DNA of 64,000 nucleotides from a virus. Under the pieces are notes generated by a model. It ran no database searches, was not told the origin of the DNA, and was given only the letters and a program-made list of their open reading frames with translations. The DNA lies in IMG/VR virus record IMGVR_UViG_3300040801_005525, positions 18,838-82,837 of that record; one strand, given 5' to 3'. Below, in pieces: positions 15,403 through 23,439 of this stretch (positions are counted from its first letter, which is position 1; every line of letters begins with the position of its first letter). The position numbers and the translations under genes are program-made.

Positions 15403-15843
15403 TCAGATCGCGGGGATCGGCTCGTAGGGCTTGACGCCAAAGTCGCGCATCACCTCGCGGCGGTCATGCAGCACGACCCAGCGCCCCTCCTGCTTGATCT
15501 TGTGTGCGAAGAGCAGCGCGATGCACCGCCCCTCAGGCCCGAGTCGTGCGATAAACGTGTCCCCTCCTCGGAACACCTCCTTGACCCCGGAGTCGGGCAG
15601 AGGCTCCGGGTAGAGCTCGCGGTACACGATCGCGAGCGAGAAGCGCGTCACGACCTCCGAGGGGATCGCGAGCTCGGCGGCGTAGTGGGTGTGCGTGTGC
15701 CCCCCCTCGTTGCTCCACTCGGGGTCAAAGTTCACGAAGTGCTCCCCGAGCTCCTTGAACGCCTCGTTCACGATGCGTTGTGCGTCCTCCCTGTCCTCGC
15801 GTGGCACGAGCACAAAGAGCCTGGTGTCATTACGTGGGGTCAT
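15403..15843 (-). CDS. Hypothetical protein next to tail fibre (146 aa)
   Basis: Starts inside the last codons of the fibre gene (14-bp overlap). Begins with a strand (TRLFVLVPRED) and helix (AQRIVNEAFKELGEHF), then a His-rich loop (GGHTHTHYAAEL) and further strands (RFSLAIVYREL, RCIALLFAHKI, RWVVLHDRREV). The fold looks alpha/beta. Translational coupling to the fibre gene hints at a fibre-assembly or chaperone role; not established. Confidence 0.6.
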   Translation of the reverse strand: MTPRNDTRLFVLVPREDREDAQRIVNEAFKELGEHFVNFDPEWSNEGGHTHTHYAAELAIPSEVVTRFSLAIVYRELYPEPLPDSGVKEVFRGGDTFIARLGPEGRCIALLFAHKIKQEGRWVVLHDRREVMRDFGVKPYEPIPAI

Positions 15844-17263
15844 CTTCTTTGCCTCCGCAGGTCCAGTTCATGTCATCGCAGTAGCGCTCCCAGCGCGTCA
15901 GCTCGGTCACCGTCATCTCGGCGCGCTTGACCCCAAAGCCCCTGAGGTCTCCCTCGAAGAAGAAGCCAAGCGAGGTGCCCCCCGAAATCCTCCTGCACCC
16001 GAGGGTGAAGGTGGTCATGGCCGTCTCGACAGAGCTCGAGCCGCTCTGTGTGACGATGGGCGTCACCTCATCAGGGGAGACCCATGCCGCGATGTCGACG
16101 CTGCGCGCGCCCGACCCCGTGGGGCCCTCGACCACCTCGATGACCGTCCAGTCGTCTGCCGGATCCACGCCAAAGAAGGTGTCGACTGTGGCGCCTGCGC
16201 GCCGAATGAAGGGGTAATGGTTGTTGAAGCGTGCATAGGCCGACACCCATGTGCCGCTGTCATCGTTGCCCGCGCTCCACATGTACCTGTAGCTCGAGGA
16301 GCCTGCGGTCATGTCGCTGTGCGCCATGGCGACCGTGTAGGTCTCCCCGGGGTTAAACCACGAGGCGATCGCGTCGATCTCGATCTTGTCGTCCACGCCA
16401 TCAGCCTCTGCGGCACCAGGCACGCCCCCTGCGTCCGCGCGATAGGTGTAGCGCGCGCTGCCCGTGCTCGTGCCGTCGATCCCGAGGTTTCGCCCGAGCC
16501 AGGAGGTGATCCCATCCCCGTCGACATAGCCCTGGTCCTCGAGATCCTGGTAGTCCCAGTACTCATCAAACAGCAGCTCGGGTGCCTGGCGCACGCTCGC
16601 CGTGGGGGCGCTCGTGGCGTCGTCGCTGCCTGCGCCATTTTCGGCAGTGACTGTACACGTCAGCTGCGCGCCCACGTCCTCGTACTGCACGACATAGGTC
16701 GAGAGCGTGGCGCCAGACAGGGCCACGCCATCACGCTTCCACTGGTAGGCATACGTGATGGGGGTGGTGCCCGTGACGCTCCCGTCGCTCACCGAGAGCG
16801 TCTGACCTTCCTTGGCCTCCCCCGAGATGACGGGGTCCACGATGAAGGCGGGCGCCTGCGCGCCCACGACCACATCCACGGGGTCACTCGTACCCGTCAC
16901 ATCGGGATCGATGCCGTTCGAGTACACCTCATTGAGGCGCACTTGCTTGCCCGCCTGGCCGCTCGAGGTCGAGAGCGTCAAGCTGTCGGTGCCATTGAGC
17001 TCGACCCACAGCCCCGAATCGAGCCGAAGCTCCCAGTAGCGCCGCACGAGGCTTGGCGCAGGTTGCCCCGCATAGGTGCCTCCTGTTCCAGTGACATCCT
17101 CCCCGGCATTGACCTCGTTCGGCGCGCTCGGGGGAGTGACGACGCTCGGCACCACGGTTTGTGCCCCGGGCACATAGTCCGTGAGCAGGACGTGGCGCGC
17201 GATGCGTGGCCCCATCGTGGATTGCGCGCTCGCCGCCCTGAATGTGCTCTGCTTGATGGTCAC
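15830..17263 (-). CDS. Tail fibre/receptor-binding protein with Ig-like and lectin-type domains (477 aa)
   Basis: GTG start with an AAGG site. Residues about 40-130 are a strand-rich N-terminal region, about 135-232 an Ig-like/PKD-type domain (EGQTLSVSDGSVTGTTPITY then YAYQWKRDG and LTCTVTAENGAG), and about 265-470 a concanavalin-A/LamG-like domain (ADGVDDKIEI, TYTVAMAHSD, DWTVIEVVEG, and the end motif FFFEGDLRGFGVKRAEMT). Such C-terminal jelly-roll lectins bind surface glycans. As the last large gene of the tail module it is the best candidate for host recognition. Confidence 0.75.
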   Translation of the reverse strand: MTIKQSTFRAASAQSTMGPRIARHVLLTDYVPGAQTVVPSVVTPPSAPNEVNAGEDVTGTGGTYAGQPAPSLVRRYWELRLDSGLWVELNGTDSLTLSTSSGQAGKQVRLNEVYSNGIDPDVTGTSDPVDVVVGAQAPAFIVDPVISGEAKEGQTLSVSDGSVTGTTPITYAYQWKRDGVALSGATLSTYVVQYEDVGAQLTCTVTAENGAGSDDATSAPTASVRQAPELLFDEYWDYQDLEDQGYVDGDGITSWLGRNLGIDGTSTGSARYTYRADAGGVPGAAEADGVDDKIEIDAIASWFNPGETYTVAMAHSDMTAGSSSYRYMWSAGNDDSGTWVSAYARFNNHYPFIRRAGATVDTFFGVDPADDWTVIEVVEGPTGSGARSVDIAAWVSPDEVTPIVTQSGSSSVETAMTTFTLGCRRISGGTSLGFFFEGDLRGFGVKRAEMTVTELTRWERYCDDMNWTCGGKEDDPT

Positions 17264-17267
17264 AGCC

Positions 17268-17651
17268 TTACCCCGCCAGCTCGATGATGGTCACAGGCTC
17301 TTCCTCGCTCGAGTAGACCTCGGCGGCGGAGAGCCTCACAGTGCACTGCACGAAGGCGGGCTCGGCATCGAGCGCCTGCGTCTGTGTGGGGGAGAGCGTC
17401 GCGCGCACATAGGGCCCCGTGCTCTGCGCCCCGTCCGTGTCGCGCAGACTGAAGATGTCGGCTTCAGGCGAGCCATTGGCCGAGTCGAACGAGACGAGCG
17501 CCTCGCCGCGCTCATCGACCACCACGAGCTTGAATGTGATGCCCGCACCTCCGGTCAACATGTCCTCACCAAAGGCATCCTTCGGGCGCCACTCGCGCGC
17601 CCAGGTGTTCCCCTTCTTGATGGTGTCTTCGGGGGCATAATAGCAGCTCAT
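17268..17651 (-). CDS. Small beta-rich virion-associated protein (127 aa)
   Basis: AGAGGAGC precedes the ATG. The pattern (KGNTWAREWRP, GAGITFKLVVVDERGEALVS, TGPYVRATLSPTQTQALDAE, FVQCTVRLSAAEV, VTIIELAG) is that of the small Ig-like tail or baseplate domains that describe a 'linear coefficient' strand pair in many phages. It ends 4 bp before the fibre start, so is probably part of the distal tail. Name not certain. Confidence 0.6.
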   Translation of the reverse strand: MSCYYAPEDTIKKGNTWAREWRPKDAFGEDMLTGGAGITFKLVVVDERGEALVSFDSANGSPEADIFSLRDTDGAQSTGPYVRATLSPTQTQALDAEPAFVQCTVRLSAAEVYSSEEEPVTIIELAG

Positions 17652-17714
17652 GGGGCTCCTCTTGGCGCAAAAAGGCCTTGGCGATCGTCACGTGTGCGAC
17701 GAATCGGTTCAGGT

Positions 17715-17748
17715 GTGCTGTGGGGGGTGGGATGGGGTCTTTTTCTAG
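17715..17748 (+). repeat. Dispersed G-rich/T-rich repeat, copy 4
   Basis: GTGCTGTGGGGGGTGGGATG, then GGGTCTTTTTCTAG; overlaps the stop codon of the leftward gene ending at 17745 and fills the gap to the next gene. Confidence 0.65.
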
Positions 17749-18371
17749 TAGATCAGGGGGAGGTCGGCGGGCTGGTACCAGGCCTCGGTGAGGTAGCCCT
17801 GATCGAGGATGGCAGGGTTGCCGCTCTGGCTGAGGGAGACCTTGTAGCGCACCTCGAAGGGCAGCGGCACGAGCTCGCCTGTGTCCACATCGACATAGCG
17901 GGTCGAGGCCACAACCATCTCGAAATACCCCTCGACCCAGACCTCTCCAACGAGGGGCTGGTCGAGCACGATCGTGTCGAGCAGCCCCTCGCCATACACC
18001 GTGTCGGCGCCATCGTGGGCGATGTGGCGCGCGCGCCAGAGCTCCACTTCGAGCTTCATGTTCGACACATAGAACTCGCACAGGAGCGCGACGTGTGTCG
18101 CCTGCGTCTTGAAGGGGCGATGGGGCCGGATGTACGCGCTCTGGCTTGTGAGGTCCGGCGCGCTCCCTGCCACATCGGGGGCGGTGGTCCACCCCGCGCT
18201 CGTGGTGATGAAGGGCTCCCCTTCATAGAGAGAGGCGATGCTCCCTGATCGGGCGTGCCGGTGGTGAGCGCGTGAGGCGAGGCGTTGCGCGCTGCGGGCC
18301 GTGATGAGCCTGCCGGGGAGCCTGTCCCCGAGCGGTTCGGGCTCGTGATGGGTGGCCATGTCAAGGGGCAT
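17745..18371 (-). CDS. Tail-module protein (208 aa)
   Basis: Two possible starts, ATG at 18371 (overlapping the previous gene by 11 bp) or ATG at 18359; neither has a strong ribosome site. The C-terminal two thirds are strand-rich (THVALLCEFYVSNMKLEVEL, GEVWVEGYFEMVVASTRYV, FEVRYKVSLSQSG), suggesting a beta-sandwich as in baseplate or fibre-attachment proteins. No family recognised. Confidence 0.6.
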   Translation of the reverse strand: MPLDMATHHEPEPLGDRLPGRLITARSAQRLASRAHHRHARSGSIASLYEGEPFITTSAGWTTAPDVAGSAPDLTSQSAYIRPHRPFKTQATHVALLCEFYVSNMKLEVELWRARHIAHDGADTVYGEGLLDTIVLDQPLVGEVWVEGYFEMVVASTRYVDVDTGELVPLPFEVRYKVSLSQSGNPAILDQGYLTEAWYQPADLPLIY

Positions 18372-20079
18372 AGTAACTCGTCACCGAGGGGAAGATCTGT
18401 AGACCACAACGCGCCAGGGTCGCCTCCGGGCCGCTCGCGTTTTCGCTCACAGGCACAGGCACAGAGACAGGGGTCGCCGCGACACGCAGAGATAAGGGGC
18501 GGTCACGCTGGGCAAGCGTCATCGCGTCGAGCTTCAGGGTGAGCTTGAAGAGCGTGAGCAGCCCGAAGTCCACCTCGTAGAGCGCGCCTTCTTTCAGGGT
18601 GGGGAAGCGTCGCGTGGTCGCGTCCGCTTCATAGCGCCAGTAGAGCTGGATGAGCGCGGGCCACACGGGCGCGAGGCTCGTGGGCACATGCTCGAAGGTC
18701 TGCACCGCCTCCACGCTCTGGATCGTGGTGAAGGCGCCCCCATCTGCGGGGGCGCGCACATCGGCCACAAACTCCCAGTCGAGCGCATGGGCCTGCTCCC
18801 TGAGCGCCTCGAGGTGGTCGACGAGCGTGTCGGCCACGAAGTACGGGAGGCATTGCAGCCACACCTCCACGGTCTCACCTGGCTCGATGAGCTTCAGGCT
18901 GCGCGTGAGCACCCGGTCTCGCCCCTCGATGCTCGGGATGCCGTGCGTGCCATCGCCGAGCAGATAGACGGCGCGCTCCTCCCGGCGCCCCATCACCTCG
19001 CCATCGCTGTAGGTCTCGCTCACCCCGTGTGCGAAGAGCTGATGGACGCGTGGTCGCGCGACCACATGCTCGAGCGAGACGGGCGGCAGCTGCTCCACCA
19101 CGCTCTTCACAGGCACGTTCGGTCGGAGCTGTCCAGGCACAGGGGTGCGCGCCCTGTGCCGCTCGCGCACATGGATGTGGCGAAGCTGCACATAGCTCGA
19201 GAGGCCCCACATCACATCGAGGTCACGCTCCCAGTTGATGCCAGAGAGGTCCGGGTAGTCATCAGGCCACACCGCCACGGCGTTGACATCCCCCTTGCTG
19301 CTCGTGACCTCGTTGACGTTGAAGAGGCGCTGATGGATGTCTGGATAGCGCGCGTTGACGAGCGCCTGAGGGAGCTGCACGAGGGTCTCGGGGCCCACCG
19401 CGCCGCCAGGCAACCCGAAGGTGAGGCGCTGGGTGGTGTAGTTCGAGATGCTCCCCCAGGAGGCGGTGTGCGGGTGAATGAAGTCCTCGTCAGCAAAGAG
19501 CACACTTCGTCCAAACTTCGCCTCACGTCGTGCGATGAGCCCGAGCGGGGTGCGCGCCGCGAGCGTGCTCGTGCGGATCCACACCCGCAGCCCTGTGTAG
19601 AGCGTGCCGCGTGGAGGGGAGGTGATGGGCACACGCACGCGCACCCCCTCATAGAGGGCACTTCCCTCGACCTTGACCACGCCACTTGTCCCAAAGCCCA
19701 CGATCTCGACCTTGAGGTAGCCAAAGGCGAGCAGGCTCCCCACATAGATGTTCTGGGAGGTGGCGAGCGTGTTGCAGTGCAGGTGCACCATGCACTCGAG
19801 CTCGGTGAGTGTCGGGGTCACCGGGTGAATGCCGGTGCCGACGCACAGCCAGCGCTCACTCGAGTATGCCCTGTCGCCCGAAAAGTTCGAGCCGCTCTGG
19901 TTGGCCGTCGCCCAGCGGTGCGCGCACGCGTTGCCCCCCTCACGCTCGAGCCACAAGAGCTGGTTCTGGAGCATGTGCGCCGCGTGCGTGTCACACGGCT
20001 CCTCGCCCTCGAGCGCCTCGTCCCCGAACATGTCCGAGTCGATGGCCTGGAAGTGCGTGCCATCGAGCTGCTCATCCAT
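18361..20079 (-). CDS. Large distal-tail structural protein (572 aa)
   Basis: Start MDEQLDGTHF has an AAAGGAGA site; it overlaps the hub gene stop by 8 bp. Long, strand-rich sequence without recognisable enzymatic motifs; local segments such as GTLYTGLRVWIRTSTLAART and KFGRSVLFADEDFIHP resemble beta domains of virion proteins. The position between the hub-like gene and the fibre argues for a distal tail or baseplate component. Confidence 0.65.
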   Translation of the reverse strand: MDEQLDGTHFQAIDSDMFGDEALEGEEPCDTHAAHMLQNQLLWLEREGGNACAHRWATANQSGSNFSGDRAYSSERWLCVGTGIHPVTPTLTELECMVHLHCNTLATSQNIYVGSLLAFGYLKVEIVGFGTSGVVKVEGSALYEGVRVRVPITSPPRGTLYTGLRVWIRTSTLAARTPLGLIARREAKFGRSVLFADEDFIHPHTASWGSISNYTTQRLTFGLPGGAVGPETLVQLPQALVNARYPDIHQRLFNVNEVTSSKGDVNAVAVWPDDYPDLSGINWERDLDVMWGLSSYVQLRHIHVRERHRARTPVPGQLRPNVPVKSVVEQLPPVSLEHVVARPRVHQLFAHGVSETYSDGEVMGRREERAVYLLGDGTHGIPSIEGRDRVLTRSLKLIEPGETVEVWLQCLPYFVADTLVDHLEALREQAHALDWEFVADVRAPADGGAFTTIQSVEAVQTFEHVPTSLAPVWPALIQLYWRYEADATTRRFPTLKEGALYEVDFGLLTLFKLTLKLDAMTLAQRDRPLSLRVAATPVSVPVPVSENASGPEATLARCGLQIFPSVTSYYAP

Positions 20080-22495
20080 GGGGGTCTCCTTTGACCGCGC
20101 CACCTGGCTCGCGGATCTGGTCAGCGTCATTGGCGTAGTAGGCGTGCGCGCGCTCGAAGCATTCGACGTGCGCGGTGTTCGCATAGGTGTCCGAGCGTGC
20201 GAGCCGCACCACGCGCTTCCAGGACACGTTCGTCATGGTCTCGCCATAAGCGGGACTCTTCACATAGAGCGTGTCGCCCACAATGTGTGCGACCGTGGCG
20301 AGCACGTTCCCCGACCACCTCACGCCCCAGGGCTCCCAGATCTCGATCTCATCGCCCACCTTGAAGCTCTGCGCGTCCGGGTCATCGAGCCCATAGAGCG
20401 CCCCTCCTGTCAGCTGCCAGAAGCCGCCGGTCTCGACCGCGGCCTCGATGCGCATCGACGGGGCCCGAAGGCGCGCGAGCAGCGCGGTGTTCCAGCTGAT
20501 GAGCAGCATCTCGAGCGCGCAGGTCAGGTTCTTGATGCCAAACCCTCTGGCGATGAGCATCCCGGTGAACCGCACGCGTGTATCGAGGTCTTCGAGCGAG
20601 GGGTTCGTGATGAGCTTCGGGCGCGCGCCAGGCACGGGTACAGGAAGCCTTGGGTCCTCGGGGAGCCCTTGCGCGAGCGTGACGAAGCTCCCGATGTCAT
20701 AGGGGTCGAGATCGAGCGTCTTCGAGTCTGGCGCCACGACCGAGAGCCTTGGGAGCGAGAGGTAGGCGAGCGCCCCCTGGGCGCGAAGCTGGGCGGAGAG
20801 CAGATCCCCTGCATCGCCGTCACCGCGCGTGATGAGCGCGCTCTTCGGGATCGTGCGCAGGTCGAGTTCGATGGCGTAGGGGGAGGCCACCTCGAGCTTC
20901 TCGCTCCCCTCGTAGTCGCCTGCGGCGCCGAGCTTCACGATGATCTCCGAGGGCGCCTCCCATGGCAGACCTCCCACCTGGGCCCTGACCTCCTCGACGG
21001 CTTGCGTGTAGGCGTCCTCGATCTTCAGGGTGCCGCCCTGTGCGGGCGAAATGATGCGTAACCCCTGAGCCTGGGCAGCGCAGAAGGTGCGCACATCGAG
21101 CGCGGCGAACCCCTTGACGCTCAGCCGGTTTGCCTCGGTGACCGCCATGAACTGCCCGGCAGGGCCCATCACCATCTCGAAGGTGTCGAACACACTTGGC
21201 ACCTCGCCATCCCAGCCGAGCAGGATCTGCTCGAGCGGCAAGGCATCCTGGCATGCCTCGATCGCCTCAGCCCATGACGCATGATCGAGCAGGTAGGACA
21301 CATCCCTGCTCCACACCGGCGTGTGCACATCGAAGCGCTCGGCATCAAAGGAAATGAGGCCCTGCAAGCTCGTGCTCGTCAGGAGCGCATACATCACCGC
21401 GGCGCGGTTGTAGGGGTTGTAGAGGGCGCGTGCACTGCTCGCGAGCGCGCTCGACGCGCTCACGGGTTGGCCTGTGCGCGCGTCGAGCTCACGCGAGATG
21501 AGGTAGACCTCGCGCACCTCCAGGCCCGCGCTCGACACGTCCTCGATCACGCCACCTGTCTCGAGCATCTGTGGACCCGAGCCGAGCAGCGCGACGCCGC
21601 CTGCAAGCTCCTTCAGGTTCCCCAGCCGGATCTCGTCCTTGCCCGGCGTGTACTTGCCAAGGAAGAGCCCCTGGCCGATCTGCAAGGCGACGATGCTGTA
21701 CTGGGTGGAGATGGTCTTCTTGACGCCAGGGAGCGCGCCGGTCATGTCGATGAAGCCCGAGGCGTAGAGCGCGCCCGTGGCGCCGATGCGTGTGAGCTTG
21801 ATGTGCGCGCGCGCGGTGAGCGTCCCCATGGCGCGCGCCATGGGCATCTGCCCGAGCGCTTCGAACCCGCTGGAGCACTGCAAGGTGAGGGTCGTGCACG
21901 TGTCGTCTGTGGCCATGGCGGTGAGCACGCCATGCCAGCGCGGCACGTACGCATGCTCCACGGGGTCATACACCACGAGCTGCACATCACGCCCTTTCTT
22001 CTGAGGCGGCCCGAGGTAGACCCCCGCGCCCACAGGGTAGGCGCTCTTTTTGGACTCCCAGAAGCCTCGCACGCTCCCGATGTAGCCGACTCCTGGCGAA
22101 TAGGCGCCGAGCTTGATGGCCTCGCGTCCGATGAAGACGACCCTGTCCTGATGGCCCTCGACCCACAGGGGGATCGTGCCCCCCTCGCGCGTGGCGGGCG
22201 CGGAGAGTGTGGCAAAAGGGATGGGCTCCTGCCACTGGAGCATCTCGACGACTTTGGTGTGCCAGGGCATCTCGAAGGCGTAGGCGCTCGTCTGCATGGT
22301 GCGCGCGATGGGGTCGACCGCATCATTCACGCTCTCAGGCATCTGCTCGAGCGTGTAGTCCTCGAGCTCCACACCCCCTGGCGCAGGCGTGATCCTGTGC
22401 CACTTTCGAAAGCCGAAGATCGTGGCCGCGAGCAGGGTCTCATCCCGCCCGAGCCCCAGGATCTTCAAGCCGTACTGGAGGTCTTGATCGCTCAC
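20072..22495 (-). CDS. Tail hub/tip-like protein (807 aa)
   Basis: GTG start at 22495 with AGG upstream. Starts QDLQYGLKILGLGRDE and contains many beta segments; the middle (about 330-520) includes EVREVYLISRELDAR and YAIELDLRTIPKSALITRGD, and a late part (about 690-770) FKVGDEIEIWEPWG followed by GDTLYVKSPAYG looks like a small barrel. In siphovirus order the gene two after the tape measure is usually the central hub/tail-tip (Tal-like) protein; length fits. No peptidase motif seen. Confidence 0.6.
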   Translation of the reverse strand: MSDQDLQYGLKILGLGRDETLLAATIFGFRKWHRITPAPGGVELEDYTLEQMPESVNDAVDPIARTMQTSAYAFEMPWHTKVVEMLQWQEPIPFATLSAPATREGGTIPLWVEGHQDRVVFIGREAIKLGAYSPGVGYIGSVRGFWESKKSAYPVGAGVYLGPPQKKGRDVQLVVYDPVEHAYVPRWHGVLTAMATDDTCTTLTLQCSSGFEALGQMPMARAMGTLTARAHIKLTRIGATGALYASGFIDMTGALPGVKKTISTQYSIVALQIGQGLFLGKYTPGKDEIRLGNLKELAGGVALLGSGPQMLETGGVIEDVSSAGLEVREVYLISRELDARTGQPVSASSALASSARALYNPYNRAAVMYALLTSTSLQGLISFDAERFDVHTPVWSRDVSYLLDHASWAEAIEACQDALPLEQILLGWDGEVPSVFDTFEMVMGPAGQFMAVTEANRLSVKGFAALDVRTFCAAQAQGLRIISPAQGGTLKIEDAYTQAVEEVRAQVGGLPWEAPSEIIVKLGAAGDYEGSEKLEVASPYAIELDLRTIPKSALITRGDGDAGDLLSAQLRAQGALAYLSLPRLSVVAPDSKTLDLDPYDIGSFVTLAQGLPEDPRLPVPVPGARPKLITNPSLEDLDTRVRFTGMLIARGFGIKNLTCALEMLLISWNTALLARLRAPSMRIEAAVETGGFWQLTGGALYGLDDPDAQSFKVGDEIEIWEPWGVRWSGNVLATVAHIVGDTLYVKSPAYGETMTNVSWKRVVRLARSDTYANTAHVECFERAHAYYANDADQIREPGGAVKGDPHG

Positions 22496-22507
22496 ACACG
22501 CACCTGT

Positions 22508-23422
22508 TCAGGAGTGGACATAGGTCGAGGCGAGCACCTCACACCGGAGTTCGAGCTGGTAGAGCTCCCCTTTGGCCTCGACAGGGCGCTCGCCGATGCA
22601 GGCCGTGAACCTGTTGCGCTGCTCGGCATCATCGATCCTCAGGGCCTCGACCCCCGTGGCGGGGAGCTCGAGGGTGTGGGTCGAGGCCGCGTTGTGCACC
22701 ACGAGCATCGGCTCCATGCGGGAGAGCGTGTGGCGCCAGAGCTGCTGGAAGGTGTTGTTCCCATCGTAGCGCGCCGCGCACACCTTGCGCGCCATGGCCG
22801 GAAACTCGGCGTTCCTCGTGTGGCGCACCATCCCGCCTGGCATCTTCCTGTAGAGCAAGGTGCGCAGCACCTTCGTGCCCCAGCGCCAGTTGCCAAGGGC
22901 GTGGTCATACTGCTCGTGCACCTCGTCCTGGAGCTTGAACGAGGCGCGACGGTGCGTGGTGAGGTTCCCCTCGATGGCATAGGGCGTGAGGTAAGGCCCA
23001 CCAAACGCGACAATCACATCCTCGGGGTGCTCCGGCGTGAGCGCGCTCATGCCGAGCAGGCCCACAGGAAGCGTCCAGTTCGGGTGGGTCACAAACCAGG
23101 TGTAGGTCGGGTTCGCGGCGAGCGTGAGCGCGAAGCCGGTGCCAGGCATGCGTGAGAGGCGAGGGGTGCGCACGGCGATCTGCACGCTCGTCAGGTTCGA
23201 GTAGATCGCCTGGCTGATCGCCTGCACCAGCGCCTTGAAGAAGGAGGGGTAGGCGGTGCTCCACATCGGCGAGTTGCCGCGGTCCATCCACAGCCAGTAG
23301 CGCCCCACGGGGAGCGTGATGGTGAAGATCTGGCCGCCAAAGTCGATCACAAGAGTGTTGTTCGCGCTCGTCAGGAGCACGCTCCCCACGATCCAGTCAG
23401 CTTCAAAGGGCGCACGGGCCAT
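22508..23422 (-). CDS. Distal tail protein-like (304 aa)
   Basis: The start MARAPFEADW has AGGAGGG 9 bp upstream; the ATG-like codon at 23443 is inside the tape-measure stop region. Strands at the N-terminus (GSVLLTSANNTLVIDFGGQI, FTITLPVGRYWLWMD) are followed by mixed alpha/beta sequence. Directly after the tape measure this is where Dit-type proteins, which join tube and tip, are encoded. No direct sequence match is claimed. Confidence 0.6.
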   Translation of the reverse strand: MARAPFEADWIVGSVLLTSANNTLVIDFGGQIFTITLPVGRYWLWMDRGNSPMWSTAYPSFFKALVQAISQAIYSNLTSVQIAVRTPRLSRMPGTGFALTLAANPTYTWFVTHPNWTLPVGLLGMSALTPEHPEDVIVAFGGPYLTPYAIEGNLTTHRRASFKLQDEVHEQYDHALGNWRWGTKVLRTLLYRKMPGGMVRHTRNAEFPAMARKVCAARYDGNNTFQQLWRHTLSRMEPMLVVHNAASTHTLELPATGVEALRIDDAEQRNRFTACIGERPVEAKGELYQLELRCEVLASTYVHS

Positions 23423-23439
23423 GAGGCAAAGCCCTCCTG

